Part shown: positions 54,343 to 63,731 of the stretch, piece by piece
How positions within the stretch are numbered: the first letter of the stretch is position 1
Layout: each line of letters starts with the position of its first letter
Source: CBDBKE01 sp965218055
GTDB taxonomy: Bacteria > Acidobacteriota > Terriglobia > JAJPHL01 > JAPKYU01
Direction of reading: 5' to 3'
DNA: 64,000 nucleotides
NCBI GenBank assembly: GCA_965218055.1
Contig: CBDCKA010000002.1
Location: 186,001 to 250,000 of the forward strand
Translations under genes and position numbers: made by a program
Notes under the pieces: model-generated
Seen by the model: only the letters and a program-made list of their open reading frames with translations
The model's database searches: none
What the model was told of the DNA's origin: nothing

Positions 54343-54680
54343 CGATTGCCGTTCCGAAATCCCGAAGAGGTTTGCGTCCGTATTGGCTGGCAGCCAACCG
54401 TGTGACCCCTGTTCAAGCGTGACGACAGACTTCCGCTTCACCCGCTGGGCGGCGAAATTTGGCCCGGCAACCCCCTCGGCGGGACGGCCACTTGTCCGGT
54501 AAGCCGACTATACGTCCAAGTGACCGCCGACAGTCAGAGGAGGAGCCGCAAGGCGCCGGGGTACTTTCCGAGTCGGCGAGCATTCGGGAGTTGGCAGCCG
54601 GATCGGGAAAGAACTGGGGGTTAAGGGCAATCTATCCGGCGTTGTTGGTGACAGGGGCTCTTCTCGACAGCCATCAGGCA
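54343..54680. other. Gap between the mutase gene and IS3 copy B
   Basis: About 340 bp. A plus frame from 54459 runs into the IS element (RAIYPALLVTGALLDSHQ near its end). It has a hydrophobic patch but no recognisable family; it may be the 5' end of a gene cut by the IS, or chance. Nothing else seen. Confidence 0.4.
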
Positions 54681-54723
54681 GTGTCAAGGACTGATTTCTT
54701 TAGACACTGATTCTGAGAGTTTT

Positions 54724-55641
54724 TTACGCGACTAACGCATACCGTTTGGCGAATACCACAGGCGGCATGTTGAGCGCGGAGTGAATCCGCGTGTTGTTGT
54801 AGTCCCACAGGGTGCGGTAGATCTCCGCCACTAGCTCCCCCAGTGTTTTGAAGCGGTTCGGATCTCCCAGGTCAACCTTGAATTTGTCGTAGAACGATTC
54901 CTGGTATCCGTTCTCCCAAGGGCACCCCGGGCGGCTCCGTGAAATCACGATGCCGCATCCATCAAGGATTTCAGTGAACGCCATCGCGTCATACTCCCTC
55001 CCGTTGTCGGAGTGGAATAGACCCGGGCGCGGATGATGGAGCAGGGCGTTGGAAAGCGCCTGAATGGTGAGCGCGGCTCCCTTTCTCACCGCAACCTGGA
55101 TTCCCAGGATCCGGCGGGTGTAGAGATCGATCACGGTCGCCACATAGACCTTCTTTCCGTGCTGCACGAACTCGGTGAAGTCCGTTGCCCAGATGTGGTT
55201 TGCATATGCGGGCATGAGCGCGAGCAGGAGGTTGGGATAGGTCCGGGAAACCTTGGATTTTCTCCATTTTCTGCCTCTCCTGCGGTAGGGCTTGATGCCA
55301 AACAGACGCATGACCCTCTGCGCCCGCTGGCGGCAGAGTCCCAGTGCCGTAGCAATTCGCCGGGAGCCGTAGGAGGGATGGATCTGCAGCTCTTCTTCCA
55401 GGCGGACCTTGAGGCGCCAGTCCTTCTCCTTCATTCTTGGGACGTAATACAGGCTCGCGCGGGATATGCCAAGGGCTCGGGCAAGCGCTGATTTGTTTCT
55501 TCCTTCGCTCAATTGTTTTTTTGAGTCATGGAGAGCTTGAGCGTGATCTCGCCCACGAGTTCCAGGAGTTCTCTGTTCTGCTTCTGAAGTCGGGAGAACT
55601 CCGCCCAGGACGGGGCACCGGTTGCTCCTTTTACCATCCAA
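54724..55641 (-). CDS. IS3-family OrfB transposase, copy B
   Basis: Predicted product identical to copy A: DDE residues in WATDFTEF, HSDNGREY and ENGYQESFYDKFK. The coding part begins near 55514 in the -1 frame behind the A7 run; the open frame start at 55641 is overlap with orfA. Confidence 0.88.
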   Translation of the reverse strand: MDGKRSNRCPVLGGVLPTSEAEQRTPGTRGRDHAQALHDSKKQLSEGRNKSALARALGISRASLYYVPRMKEKDWRLKVRLEEELQIHPSYGSRRIATALGLCRQRAQRVMRLFGIKPYRRRGRKWRKSKVSRTYPNLLLALMPAYANHIWATDFTEFVQHGKKVYVATVIDLYTRRILGIQVAVRKGAALTIQALSNALLHHPRPGLFHSDNGREYDAMAFTEILDGCGIVISRSRPGCPWENGYQESFYDKFKVDLGDPNRFKTLGELVAEIYRTLWDYNNTRIHSALNMPPVVFAKRYALVA

Positions 55642-55769
55642 CCATAGATGCTCCCTTCAGAAATACCGTGATCCTTGGCGGCCTGGGCCACCGAGATGCC
55701 TTCTTCCTTGACGCGGCGTAGGATATCGGCTTTTACGTCAGCTGCAATACGATGATGTTTTTTGTTCAT
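55509..55769 (-). CDS. IS3-family OrfA, copy B
   Basis: 86 residues, identical to copy A, with the same helix-turn-helix and leucine zipper and the A7 slippery run at its end (55516-55522). Confidence 0.88.
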   Translation of the reverse strand: MNKKHHRIAADVKADILRRVKEEGISVAQAAKDHGISEGSIYGWMVKGATGAPSWAEFSRLQKQNRELLELVGEITLKLSMTQKNN

Positions 55770-55996
55770 ATGACACCAGGGTAGTTAATTCCCAACCTCA
55801 GTGTCTAAATTACCCAGTCCAGGGCACGGCGGCACAAGCGAATCGTGACGAATCCTGAGGAATCGTAACAGTACCGCTTGCGGAACCGATACACCCTAAT
55901 AGCCAGCCGAATGTGGAAGGTCTTCTCGGCAGGGAGGCCGGAAGCACCGAATCATGGGGGGAAGTCCATGGCGGACGAGGAAGCGAAGAGCCTTGG

Positions 55997-57031
55997 TCAT
56001 TCTTCTTTTCCGTAGCATGCGGTTACATTCCTGAACTCAGCCAGGGCTTGCTCCGCTGCTTTGCCATCGCCCAGACGCCGGTAGAGAGAAAAGAGATGAT
56101 AGTGGGGCGAGCTTTGTGTGGCGTCGAGCGCCAGCGAAGCTTTGAACTCATCGACCGCCTCGGGTAACCGCCCAAGTGCGACATATACTTTAGCCAGCTC
56201 GAGCCGATTATCCGGCAACTTCGGTTCCAGAGAGACAGCTTGGCTCGCGAACTTCACAGCGCTTTCGGGGAGGTTGTTCAGCCGATCAAGGCGCGACAAT
56301 CCCTGGTATGGCAAGCTAAACGTGCGCCGGACGCCCTCGGAAGCGGTGAGAGCGCGTTGGTACAGAGTTTTAGCTTGCGCCACATCCCCGGCGGCCTCAG
56401 AAGCCCGTCCGAGGTAATAAAGCGCTTCATAGTGGTCCGGCTTCCGCTCGACAACGAGGCGGTAATGCTTGGCGGCCTCTTCGTGGTGTCCCTTTTGAGA
56501 CTGCAAGTACCGTCCCAGATAGTAGCGTGGCCAGAAATCCGCGGGGTCCAGTCCGATCGCTTCTTTCATCTTCAGCTGAAACAGAAGGTTCTGCCCGAGT
56601 GCGAGGTACGCAAGCCCTAACACTTTTTCCACGGCATTCCCAACAGGCCGCAGCTTCTCAGCTTGCCGCAAGTGCCTGACGGCCGAGTACCAACTACGCC
56701 GTTGGAACTCCACAACGCCTGTCCAGAAATAACCTTCGTAGTTTTGCGCTTCCTGGCTCATCAGCGAGGCCGCGAGTTTTTCGGCCTCACTGAGTTCAAG
56801 GAGGGAGAGGCGACTGCGAATTTGGGCCACAATCGGACTCCTGTCCACTGCAGCGGGAGGCAGGACGCCCCGGAGACCCGTTGACTTCCCCAATTCCGCC
56901 CTTGCCTGGCTGGCCGTTAACAGCACCCATACGAGGCAAACCGCAGTTGCTACCTTCCGCCCGGCGCGCCCCACGGAAGGCTGCTGGTCGATCGCCCAGC
57001 CGGTCCTAACCTTGAAAGCATCGCTCATCAC
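55997..57031 (-). CDS. Secreted TPR-repeat protein
   Basis: 344 residues. A hydrophobic segment (VATAVCLVWVLLTASQARA) ends in a signal-peptidase-like ARA site. At least six TPR-like units follow (for example YLALGQNLLFQLKMKEAIGL; AKHYRLVVERKPDHYEALYY; LPEAVDEFKASLALDATQSS). TPR arrays mediate protein contacts; the partner is unknown. Convergent or downstream context gives no operon. Similar in style to the second TPR gene at 61338. Confidence 0.75.
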   Translation of the reverse strand: MMSDAFKVRTGWAIDQQPSVGRAGRKVATAVCLVWVLLTASQARAELGKSTGLRGVLPPAAVDRSPIVAQIRSRLSLLELSEAEKLAASLMSQEAQNYEGYFWTGVVEFQRRSWYSAVRHLRQAEKLRPVGNAVEKVLGLAYLALGQNLLFQLKMKEAIGLDPADFWPRYYLGRYLQSQKGHHEEAAKHYRLVVERKPDHYEALYYLGRASEAAGDVAQAKTLYQRALTASEGVRRTFSLPYQGLSRLDRLNNLPESAVKFASQAVSLEPKLPDNRLELAKVYVALGRLPEAVDEFKASLALDATQSSPHYHLFSLYRRLGDGKAAEQALAEFRNVTACYGKEE

Positions 57032-57209
57032 AGTTCACAGCGAACACTAGGCACTGCGCCTGCAAGCTCAACCCTGAACGGCATCTTTGAACCAACCCGC
57101 GCGCGCCTTTCTCTGTGTTCGCTCCTCAACATACTCTGCTGGCGTGCAGCAGCCTCACGTGGGACGGCGTCGCACGTTCGACTGCCACTCCACCGATGAT
57201 ACATCTTCT

Positions 57210-57263
57210 CAAGTTGCGAGGAAATACTTGGATTGTCAGGTTGCGAGGAAATGCTTGGAACGT
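57210..57263. repeat. 27-bp imperfect tandem repeat
   Basis: Two adjacent copies of a 27-nt unit with core TTGCGAGGAAAT(A/G)CTTGGA, starting at 57210 and 57237. Five positions differ. It lies upstream of the TPR gene on the minus strand. Confidence 0.65.
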
Positions 57264-57322
57264 GCAAGGAGGCCAGCCAGAAGTTAGCCAGCCTCAGAAA
57301 ACCTAGAGAGCTTTAAAGTGGA

Positions 57323-57346
57323 CGGGGGGGGGGAATTCCCCCCCCG
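57323..57346 (-). terminator. Poly-G/poly-C hairpin after the TonB-receptor gene
   Basis: C, ten G, AATT, eight C, G: a nearly perfect stem 18 bp beyond the receptor's stop on its strand. No long U-run follows, so it may act as a stability element or a GC-only terminator. The homopolymer runs are also prone to sequencing error. Confidence 0.45.
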
Positions 57347-57363
57347 CTCAAGAATCAGGCAGC

Positions 57364-60300
57364 TCAGAAAATGATCTTTCCAGCGAGTTGGGCTGTCCTA
57401 CCCCCACTGGATGAGCTAACTTCGCCAAAATTCGGGTTGCTTACGTTGTGCTGGAACCGAGTCCAGCGATGCCGGTTGAATGTGTTAAAGCTCTCGAAGC
57501 GAATTTCCAAAAAGACACCCTCTTTCCCTAAACCCGTTCGCTTCATAATGCTGATGTCTTCGTTTATATTACCGAAACCATTGATGTCCAGCGTCTGCGA
57601 CGAATTGCCGTAGGCGAAGGGCGCCGGTTCCGCAAAGCCCGCCGGGTTAAAGTAAGTTACCCCGGGCGCTCTGGGATCCTGGATGTTTTGAGTCTGAATC
57701 TGAGACCCTCCAGTGATATTGGGGAAATTAATATCGTTGAAAAGCGGCAGGGTATTGTTCACGACCGCGACGACCGGCTGGCCCGAGTGATACGTGAGTA
57801 TCCCATTGAGCTGCCAGCCCTCCAGCAGTTTCGCGGCAACTCCTGTGGTACCTGAGCCAAATGGCTTACCCGGTCCAAAGGGCAGCTCATAATTGAATGC
57901 GATGTTGAGCATGACGCCCGGGGTAGGCCCCTTGATCCGCTCTCTGCTTCGGTCGAAATGATCCCGCGAACTGACGCCCGCGAACCCGCCTCGGGTGCTG
58001 ATCTGCCCATTGCCCCCGCCCGCAGTCGTAGTGGCATTCGTCAGCCATTTCTGCCAGGTAAAAGAGCTCAGCAGCCACAACCCGTTCTTAAAATCGTGTT
58101 GAAGCTTCATTTGCAGCGAGTGGTAGCTGGAACTTCCGTTTTGAGCGCCCCCGAGTAGGGAAAGGCGAAGCTCATTGCCTCCGGCTCCAACGTAGAGGTA
58201 CTGTGGGAAGGGGCGTAAAGACTGGGCCAGACTTCCTGTAAAGCCCGGGAACGCCGGTCCATGCCCCGCGGCCGCCACCTGCGCACTGTCGGCCGGCTCG
58301 TTCAGCAGGGCTCCCAAACCTAGGAAGCTCGAATTGGTTTGATTAATATTCATCGTCCCACTGTAAAGCCGGGTTCCTTTACTGCCCACGTAGCTTATAT
58401 CAAACAGCCAGTCCTGCGCGAAGCTTTGCTGGATGGTGAAGTGCCATTGCTGAATATAGGCTGGATAGGAAGCATTTACATCATACGAAACGGCCGAGCT
58501 GCCGTTGACGAAGGTGGGGTCGATGAAAGGCGGAGCAATGAACGACGGGAATCCGGCGTCCCACTGGAACGGGGCAGTCACGCCATTGTCCGAGCTCTGT
58601 CTTGTTATGTCCGCAGAGAACCCGAGATCGGACCAGCGAACACCGCCGCTTCCCGCCCGGGCAGGCATTATCATCGATACCGCGTAGCCGGTGCGGACAA
58701 CCAGATTATCTTTTGGTGAGTACGCAAGCCCGATACGTGGGCTGAAATTCTTTTTTTGAATCGGAGGATCGAACCGCCTTGGATTGCCATCGCGGCCGGC
58801 AAAGATCAAGGCGCCTGGAAGCCCCCCGGCCCCGGGGTTTGGGGTCCCCTTGTCCATCGTGGAGTGGTTGTCGCCCTTGTCATAGAACGGCGCATAAACC
58901 TCCCAGCGGAGCCCGAGATTGACCGTCAAATTCCTGTTCACTTTGATATCGTCCTGCACATAAGCAGCCTGATACCAGTAGAAGGCATGCGTGGTATGGG
59001 CCTGAATGTGCCGAACACTTGAATCTGGAAGCCCCAGCATCTGGCTCGCGTAGGGATTCCCGGTGTTAGGGGTGCCTGGTAGACCCGTCTCAAGCGCTTT
59101 GAAAACGAAGCGGGGGAAGTCGGGCGAGGTATGCGCGTTCGAATACCAAGAGTGTTCGGCGCCGACCTTAATGCTGTGTTTTCCCCGGATCAGTATTATG
59201 TTCTCGACGAGTTGAGGGACAGTGCCGTAGTAACACTCAAAGCTCGCGTTCCCACTGAGATCTTGGTAACGACCGTCATAGTTGATACTCGGGAACCTCC
59301 CAGTACCCATGTTCGGAATGCCGAGGAGGTTCTCCCAATGGTTGGAAAAATTCCACGAATCAGGAGGACTACACTGAAAGTACCGGTCTACCCCCGCAGT
59401 AAAGTGAAACAGGGTTGTTGGCGAAATAGTCAGATCGTAGTTCAGGTGGTGGAACCAGTGTGTGTTACTGCCCCCGGGAGAGGAGGCCGCACTCTGCATC
59501 CCTTGCGCTATGGTTTGTGTACCAGAATCGAAATCGCCCGTGTCCCCGGGGGTAAAGCAGAGACCGCCGCAGCTCTTACCCGCGCTGCCGGCCCGGTTAT
59601 AGGTCCAGCTAATGCGCATCGAATCAGTTATGGCGTGATCGAATTTCATCGTTGAATTGTTCCTGCTCGAAGTACTAAGGCTCGGCCGGAGGAAATTATT
59701 CGAGAGACTCGCGATGGTAGGATCCGGCATACCTTGGGAGATTAGTACCGCAGCTGGGCTGAGCCGGTCCGTGGGTATGATGTTACCTGGGAAGGGATCG
59801 CGGATAAACCCAGGCCCGGAGGGATTGGCGCGGGTTGTGGCCGGATCGTAGATCGTCTCTGGGAGATCGGAAAAGTTTCCCACCTGGTTCAGAGCGGTCG
59901 GTAGGGTAATGAATGCACTTGAAGGAGCTGATCGCCGCGAGAGGCGGTTGTAGTTAAAGAACCAGAAACTGCGGTTCCTGCCATCGTAGACGCCGGGAAT
60001 GTAAATGGGTCCGCCGACAGTTCCTCCATACTCATTCCGGACGAATCGCGACTGATTTCCTTGGAAAAAGCTGCGTGCCACAAGAGCGTTGTTGGTGTTG
60101 AATAGGTAGAGACTGCCGTGAGGCTTATTAGTTCCTGACTTGACGGTGTATAGGATGCTGCCGCTGAGATTGTTCCCCTGGTCGGCAGGTGGGGTGAGGG
60201 TGTTGTAAGTAAATTCCTGCAAGGCGTCCGGCGGGAATGTATTAACCTTACCGCTATCGCCGGGTTGCGATAGCACGTTACCAATGTCGAGGCCATCCAC

Positions 60301-60852
60301 AACAATCCGGCGGGAAAAGATCTGCCCACCATTGGCCTTGGCCTCAAACGAGCCGTTGCCGTGGCTGCCGGTGGCGAGATTGATGAAGCCCTCGACCGAG
60401 CGGGCTCCGCCTCCAACATTGAGAGGCAGAGCGAGGTAAGCTTTCGGGTTGACCGTAGTAGCCACCGTAGTGGTTTCCTTTTCGAGCACTACAGCCGTGG
60501 CCGTCACCTCGACGGTTTGGGTTGTCTGTCCCAGTTCAAGCGCCAGATCCAACGAGACAACCTGTGCCGTAGGGACCACGACATTGTCCTGCAGCAATCT
60601 GTTGAAGCCAGCCTTCTCTACTTCGACGCGATACGTCCCGGCGGACAGATTCGCGATGTAGTAATAGCCGGCGCTCGAGGTGACCGTGCGGATAGCCACT
60701 TCTGTCGCAGTGTGAGTGGCGCTCACATTCGCATCAGGAATGACAGCTCCGGATGGATCTACAACAGTACCGCGGATGCCGCCAGTTTGGCCGAACACAA
60801 GCGCTGGGAGAACCAACACCAACGCACAGACCGCAATGATCGTGGTTTTCAT
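57364..60852 (-). CDS. Oar-like TonB-dependent outer-membrane receptor
   Basis: 1162 residues from ATG 60850-60852, behind GAGGAGAGGGTTA. Signal peptide MKTTIIAVCALVLVLPALVF-GQ. Next is a carboxypeptidase-regulatory-like domain (IRGTVVDPSGAVIPDANVSA; YYIANLSAGTYRVEVEKAGF), then the plug (SRRIVVDGLDIGNVLSQPGD) and a large beta-barrel ending FGEVSSSSGGRTAQLAGKII-F. The final phenylalanine is the usual barrel-insertion signal. This layout is abundant in Acidobacteriota and is thought to import large glycans or peptides with TonB-ExbBD. The substrate is unknown. An upstream extension of the frame to 60900 is not needed. Confidence 0.92.
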   Translation of the reverse strand: MKTTIIAVCALVLVLPALVFGQTGGIRGTVVDPSGAVIPDANVSATHTATEVAIRTVTSSAGYYYIANLSAGTYRVEVEKAGFNRLLQDNVVVPTAQVVSLDLALELGQTTQTVEVTATAVVLEKETTTVATTVNPKAYLALPLNVGGGARSVEGFINLATGSHGNGSFEAKANGGQIFSRRIVVDGLDIGNVLSQPGDSGKVNTFPPDALQEFTYNTLTPPADQGNNLSGSILYTVKSGTNKPHGSLYLFNTNNALVARSFFQGNQSRFVRNEYGGTVGGPIYIPGVYDGRNRSFWFFNYNRLSRRSAPSSAFITLPTALNQVGNFSDLPETIYDPATTRANPSGPGFIRDPFPGNIIPTDRLSPAAVLISQGMPDPTIASLSNNFLRPSLSTSSRNNSTMKFDHAITDSMRISWTYNRAGSAGKSCGGLCFTPGDTGDFDSGTQTIAQGMQSAASSPGGSNTHWFHHLNYDLTISPTTLFHFTAGVDRYFQCSPPDSWNFSNHWENLLGIPNMGTGRFPSINYDGRYQDLSGNASFECYYGTVPQLVENIILIRGKHSIKVGAEHSWYSNAHTSPDFPRFVFKALETGLPGTPNTGNPYASQMLGLPDSSVRHIQAHTTHAFYWYQAAYVQDDIKVNRNLTVNLGLRWEVYAPFYDKGDNHSTMDKGTPNPGAGGLPGALIFAGRDGNPRRFDPPIQKKNFSPRIGLAYSPKDNLVVRTGYAVSMIMPARAGSGGVRWSDLGFSADITRQSSDNGVTAPFQWDAGFPSFIAPPFIDPTFVNGSSAVSYDVNASYPAYIQQWHFTIQQSFAQDWLFDISYVGSKGTRLYSGTMNINQTNSSFLGLGALLNEPADSAQVAAAGHGPAFPGFTGSLAQSLRPFPQYLYVGAGGNELRLSLLGGAQNGSSSYHSLQMKLQHDFKNGLWLLSSFTWQKWLTNATTTAGGGNGQISTRGGFAGVSSRDHFDRSRERIKGPTPGVMLNIAFNYELPFGPGKPFGSGTTGVAAKLLEGWQLNGILTYHSGQPVVAVVNNTLPLFNDINFPNITGGSQIQTQNIQDPRAPGVTYFNPAGFAEPAPFAYGNSSQTLDINGFGNINEDISIMKRTGLGKEGVFLEIRFESFNTFNRHRWTRFQHNVSNPNFGEVSSSSGGRTAQLAGKIIF

Positions 60853-60890
60853 TAACCCTCTCCTCATCAGAAGTCTTGACCGCACTGCAG

Positions 60891-60919
60891 TGTTTAACAA
60901 GTTGCTTTTACCTTGTCAA
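60891..60919 (-). promoter_or_regulatory. Sigma70-type promoter of the TonB-receptor gene
   Basis: On the minus strand TTGACA (60914-60919), a 17-bp spacer, then TAAACA (60891-60896). The -10 box is about 38 bp upstream of the ATG at 60852. Confidence 0.6.
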
Positions 60920-60979
60920 GTGAAATCTTCGGTCCTCCACGAATCGATCTAAAGTCATAGTATCCAAACGACTTTTTAG

Positions 60980-61290
60980 AGTCCGCCCAAGGACAGAGTG
61001 AGGGTAAGACCTAGGCGGGACTGGAACCTTTTTGATCCCGACGTCCTGGCGTGGCAAAGCGAGGGGGTCGTGGATAGAGATTCCATTCGCACGCTTTCTG
61101 AGGTCCGCCTGATCGTGGAGACGGCGGGGGCGGCGCTGGCTGCGGTGCGGGCCACTCCTCAAGAAAGAGCTGCCATCCCCAGCTGCTTCCGAAAGATGGC
61201 GATGAGCATTTGGCAACAAGCTGGCCTACGACGAAGCGGACATGGAATTTGACACTTCCGCTCAACGCGATTGCGTAATTTCCGCCCGAA
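60980..61290 (+). pseudogene. GntR/FadR-family regulator fragment
   Basis: RVRPRRDWNLFDPDVLAWQS then SLSEVRLIVETAGAALAAVR-like text (here TLSEVRLIVETAGAALAAVR) is the linker and start of the FCD ligand domain. Near 61210 one base is lost: the next frame gives NKLAYDEADMEFDT, the expected continuation. The N-terminal DNA-binding domain is absent. Broken, divergent from the receptor gene. Confidence 0.65.
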
Positions 61291-61337
61291 TAGGGTAGAC
61301 TTAAGGAAGACCAAATAAGACCCGTTGAGGTAATTCG

Positions 61338-62834
61338 ATGCTGGGCTTTTTGCGGTTTGCTCGTTCTTTACTTTTGCTGTTGGCGAGTGTCCCTGCGGTT
61401 CTGTTCGCCTATCCCGCCCAGGACGAATCACCCCAGGAGTTGTACCAACAGGCGCTCGCTGCGCAGGCGGCTGGCGATCTTAAAACGGCCACGCAAAAGT
61501 ACGTGCGAATTGTGGCCCTCCGACCTGACCTAGCCGAAGCTTACGCAACTCTAGGCATGCTGTATTTTCAGCAACAGCAGTCGGAAGATGCGGAACGCTG
61601 CCTCAAAAAGGCCATCAAACTGAAGCCACATCTGGCGGGTCCCCACTTCTTCATCCTGGGAGTATTGGCTTTCAATCGCCGGCACAATGAAGAAGCGTTG
61701 AGCTACCTCAAAAGGGCCGAGAGTCTGGATCAATCAGACATTGAAACCACACTATACCTCGGATACACAGATTACGCTCTTTCGAATTATCTGGACGCCG
61801 TACGGGATTTCCGGAAAGCGGCTAAAGTCCGTCCGGACGACCCGGATGTTTTGTATTACCTGAGCAAATCGTATGGACAAGCCGCGAAGCATCATTTTGG
61901 GTTGTTACAGCAAACGTTTCCAGATTCGTTTTATACGCATCTCGCCCGAGGCCACGCCTATGAGGCGCAGAAGAAATGGGAAAATGCAAAAACAGAATAT
62001 AGCTTAGCTCTGAGTCAGCAGCCGGGAAATGCCCGCCTGAAGCAGAGGCTCGCATGGGTAAGCCATAATACCTCAGGACATCCGCCCTCCCGAGCTTCAG
62101 ATCCTCAGGGCGAGCTGATCGACGGTTCACTGCGATTTTTATACGCACCGCCAGAAGCAAGCGAAGTCCGGGGCGAGCTCGGGCGGTACGAGAGCCTGAT
62201 CGAGCGTGATACTGGCGGAGTTTCAGCTGAAAACACTTATTCTCTGGCCGAAAACTACCAAATACTCTCCTATCTCGCGTCGTTGCTTGTATTCGAGATC
62301 GACCCAGAGTCGTACCGCGCCCACCAGCTAAAGGCCGAATACTACGTAGAACTGGGCAATGATGATGAAGCACTTAAGGAATATCAGGCGGCCGCCAGCC
62401 TAAAACCTGATCTCCCCGACCTGCATTTCGAAATCGGGAATCTCTACTGGAAAAGCGATCGTCTACAGGAGGCTTTGCCCGAGTTGAAGCAAGAGCTCAG
62501 CATACAACCCAACCACCCTCAAGCGCTCTATGAGGCCGCCGATATTCTGTATGTCGAGGGAAAGTTGGGGGAGGCTGAGCAATACCTTTTGAAGGCTTTA
62601 AGAGTCGAACCCACGATGGCGGAGGCACGCCTTGCCCTGGAAAAGATTTATACCGCAACCGGCAGGTATTCCGAGTCGTTAGCTGAATTAAAGCGGGTCT
62701 TTGAACTTACCCCAGAAGACCCGACGCCGCATTACAGAATGGCCACCATCCTGCGAAAAATAGGGAAGCAGGACGAGGCGCAAAGAGAGTTGGCCATCTT
62801 CACCCATCTGAAGACCAAGTCAACCAGCCACTAA
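61338..62834 (+). CDS. Secreted TPR-repeat protein
   Basis: 498 residues. Signal peptide-like start (MLGFLRFARSLLLLLASVPA ... FAYPAQ). About nine TPR units follow in two blocks, for example AAGDLKTATQKYVRIVALRP, SNYLDAVRDFRKAAKVRPDD and GNDDEALKEYQAAASLKPDL, separated by a non-repeat linker near residues 240-300. Probably an exported scaffold. ATG 61338 follows GAGGTAATTCG. No enzymatic domain seen. Confidence 0.8.
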   Translation: MLGFLRFARSLLLLLASVPAVLFAYPAQDESPQELYQQALAAQAAGDLKTATQKYVRIVALRPDLAEAYATLGMLYFQQQQSEDAERCLKKAIKLKPHLAGPHFFILGVLAFNRRHNEEALSYLKRAESLDQSDIETTLYLGYTDYALSNYLDAVRDFRKAAKVRPDDPDVLYYLSKSYGQAAKHHFGLLQQTFPDSFYTHLARGHAYEAQKKWENAKTEYSLALSQQPGNARLKQRLAWVSHNTSGHPPSRASDPQGELIDGSLRFLYAPPEASEVRGELGRYESLIERDTGGVSAENTYSLAENYQILSYLASLLVFEIDPESYRAHQLKAEYYVELGNDDEALKEYQAAASLKPDLPDLHFEIGNLYWKSDRLQEALPELKQELSIQPNHPQALYEAADILYVEGKLGEAEQYLLKALRVEPTMAEARLALEKIYTATGRYSESLAELKRVFELTPEDPTPHYRMATILRKIGKQDEAQRELAIFTHLKTKSTSH

Positions 62835-62943
62835 GCCGGCGCGACGCCCTTCTCGCAAATTAGCGCGCGGAGATAGGCGGTATCGGTAGGCTTGACAAGC
62901 GTGGAAGTCTCTTCCGGGTCATCCTATTCCAGCCCCACAGCCG

Positions 62944-63384
62944 GTGATCCGCACTGACCTCCACCCCAATCATCCCGCTTGTTGGCTTGGCTCCTGCGAA
63001 GGGGTGGGCAGTGAAAGGGGTCTGACAATCTTAGACGCAGCGCGGGATCAGGCCCTGTTCGGGCCGTGGTTCCAGGGCAGCAACTGGGCAGCCTGGAAAG
63101 CGTTCCTGGCGGCGCTGTTTGGCTTGCCGATCCACAAGGCCGCCCTGGAAATCCACCGGCAGCATACTGGGCGCCCATCGGCCCCAGAATTGCCCGCCAG
63201 GGAAACCTGGCTGGTGGTGGGCCGACGCGGGGGCAAGAACCGCATCGCGGCGCTGGTAGCGGTGTTCTTGGCCTGCTTTCGCGATTACCGGAAGATCTTG
63301 GCCCCGGGCGAGCAGGGAACCGTCATGGTGATTGCCGCCGACAGAAGGCAAGCGCGGGGTGTCTTTGGCTACATCGCTGGCTGA
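62944..63384 (+). pseudogene. Phage terminase large subunit, N-terminal piece
   Basis: LTILDAARDQALFGPWFQGS, WKAFLAALFGLPIHK and WLVVGRRGGKNRIAALVAVF (Walker A region) resemble terminase-type packaging ATPases. The Walker A Lys is followed by Asn rather than the usual Ser/Thr. It ends at a TGA after GYIAG, and the next terminase piece continues in another frame with a gap. The true start is unclear; similarity begins near 63022. Confidence 0.7.
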
Positions 63385-63410
63385 CTGGACGGCGTGTCCA
63401 TGCTGGGTAG

Positions 63411-63731
63411 ATGGTGGAGTCCAGGACGAGAGCGATAATCAACCTCAGCAACCGCATAACTACCGAGGTGCATACGGCCAGCTTCCGGGCAGTCCGTGGC
63501 GGAATGACGACGGTTCCCGATGCCCTGCTGCTCTGCATTTCTTCGTCCTACACCAGGCGCGGGGCCTTGTGGGACGCCTATCGGAGACACTACGGCCAGG
63601 ACGGAGACCGGATCCTAGTCTGGCAGGCCGACACTCGCAGCATGAATCCATCGGTCGACGAACAGGTGATTGCAGAAGCCTATGCCCAGGATGAATCAGC
63701 GGCAGCGGCCGAGTACGGCGCACAGTTCCGG
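63411..63731 (+). pseudogene. Phage terminase large subunit, middle piece
   Basis: Opens MVESRTRAIINLSNRITTEV, then VPDALLLCISSSYTRRGALW, DGDRILVWQADTRSMNPSVD and AAAAEYGAQFR, all typical of the same terminase family. The part that should carry the Walker B region between the two pieces is missing. The frame runs on without a stop into integrase sequence. Confidence 0.7.

Larger units (their letters stand above)
54681..55827 (-). mobile_element. IS3-family (IS150-group) insertion sequence, copy B
   Basis: The same 1147-bp element as at 40311-41457, in opposite orientation, with the same ends and identical predicted proteins. The flanking 3-mers do not form a target repeat. The pair brackets 13.2 kb of core genes. 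Confidence 0.9.
57032..57363. other. Gap between TPR gene and TonB-receptor gene
   Basis: No gene recognised. Contains the leader/promoter of the TPR gene (minus strand), a 27-bp imperfect tandem repeat at 57210-57263, and the poly-G hairpin at 57323-57346. Confidence 0.5.

Noticed and set aside
54459..54680. Missing N-terminus of the truncated virB10 on the far side of IS copy B
   Set aside because: After undoing a supposed inversion the reading frames do not join, and the peptide does not resemble a VirB10 N-terminus.
40311..55827. Composite transposon carrying mre genes
   Set aside because: The copies have no matching target repeats, one sits at a deletion junction, and the cargo is core chromosomal genes. 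An accidental bracket is more likely.
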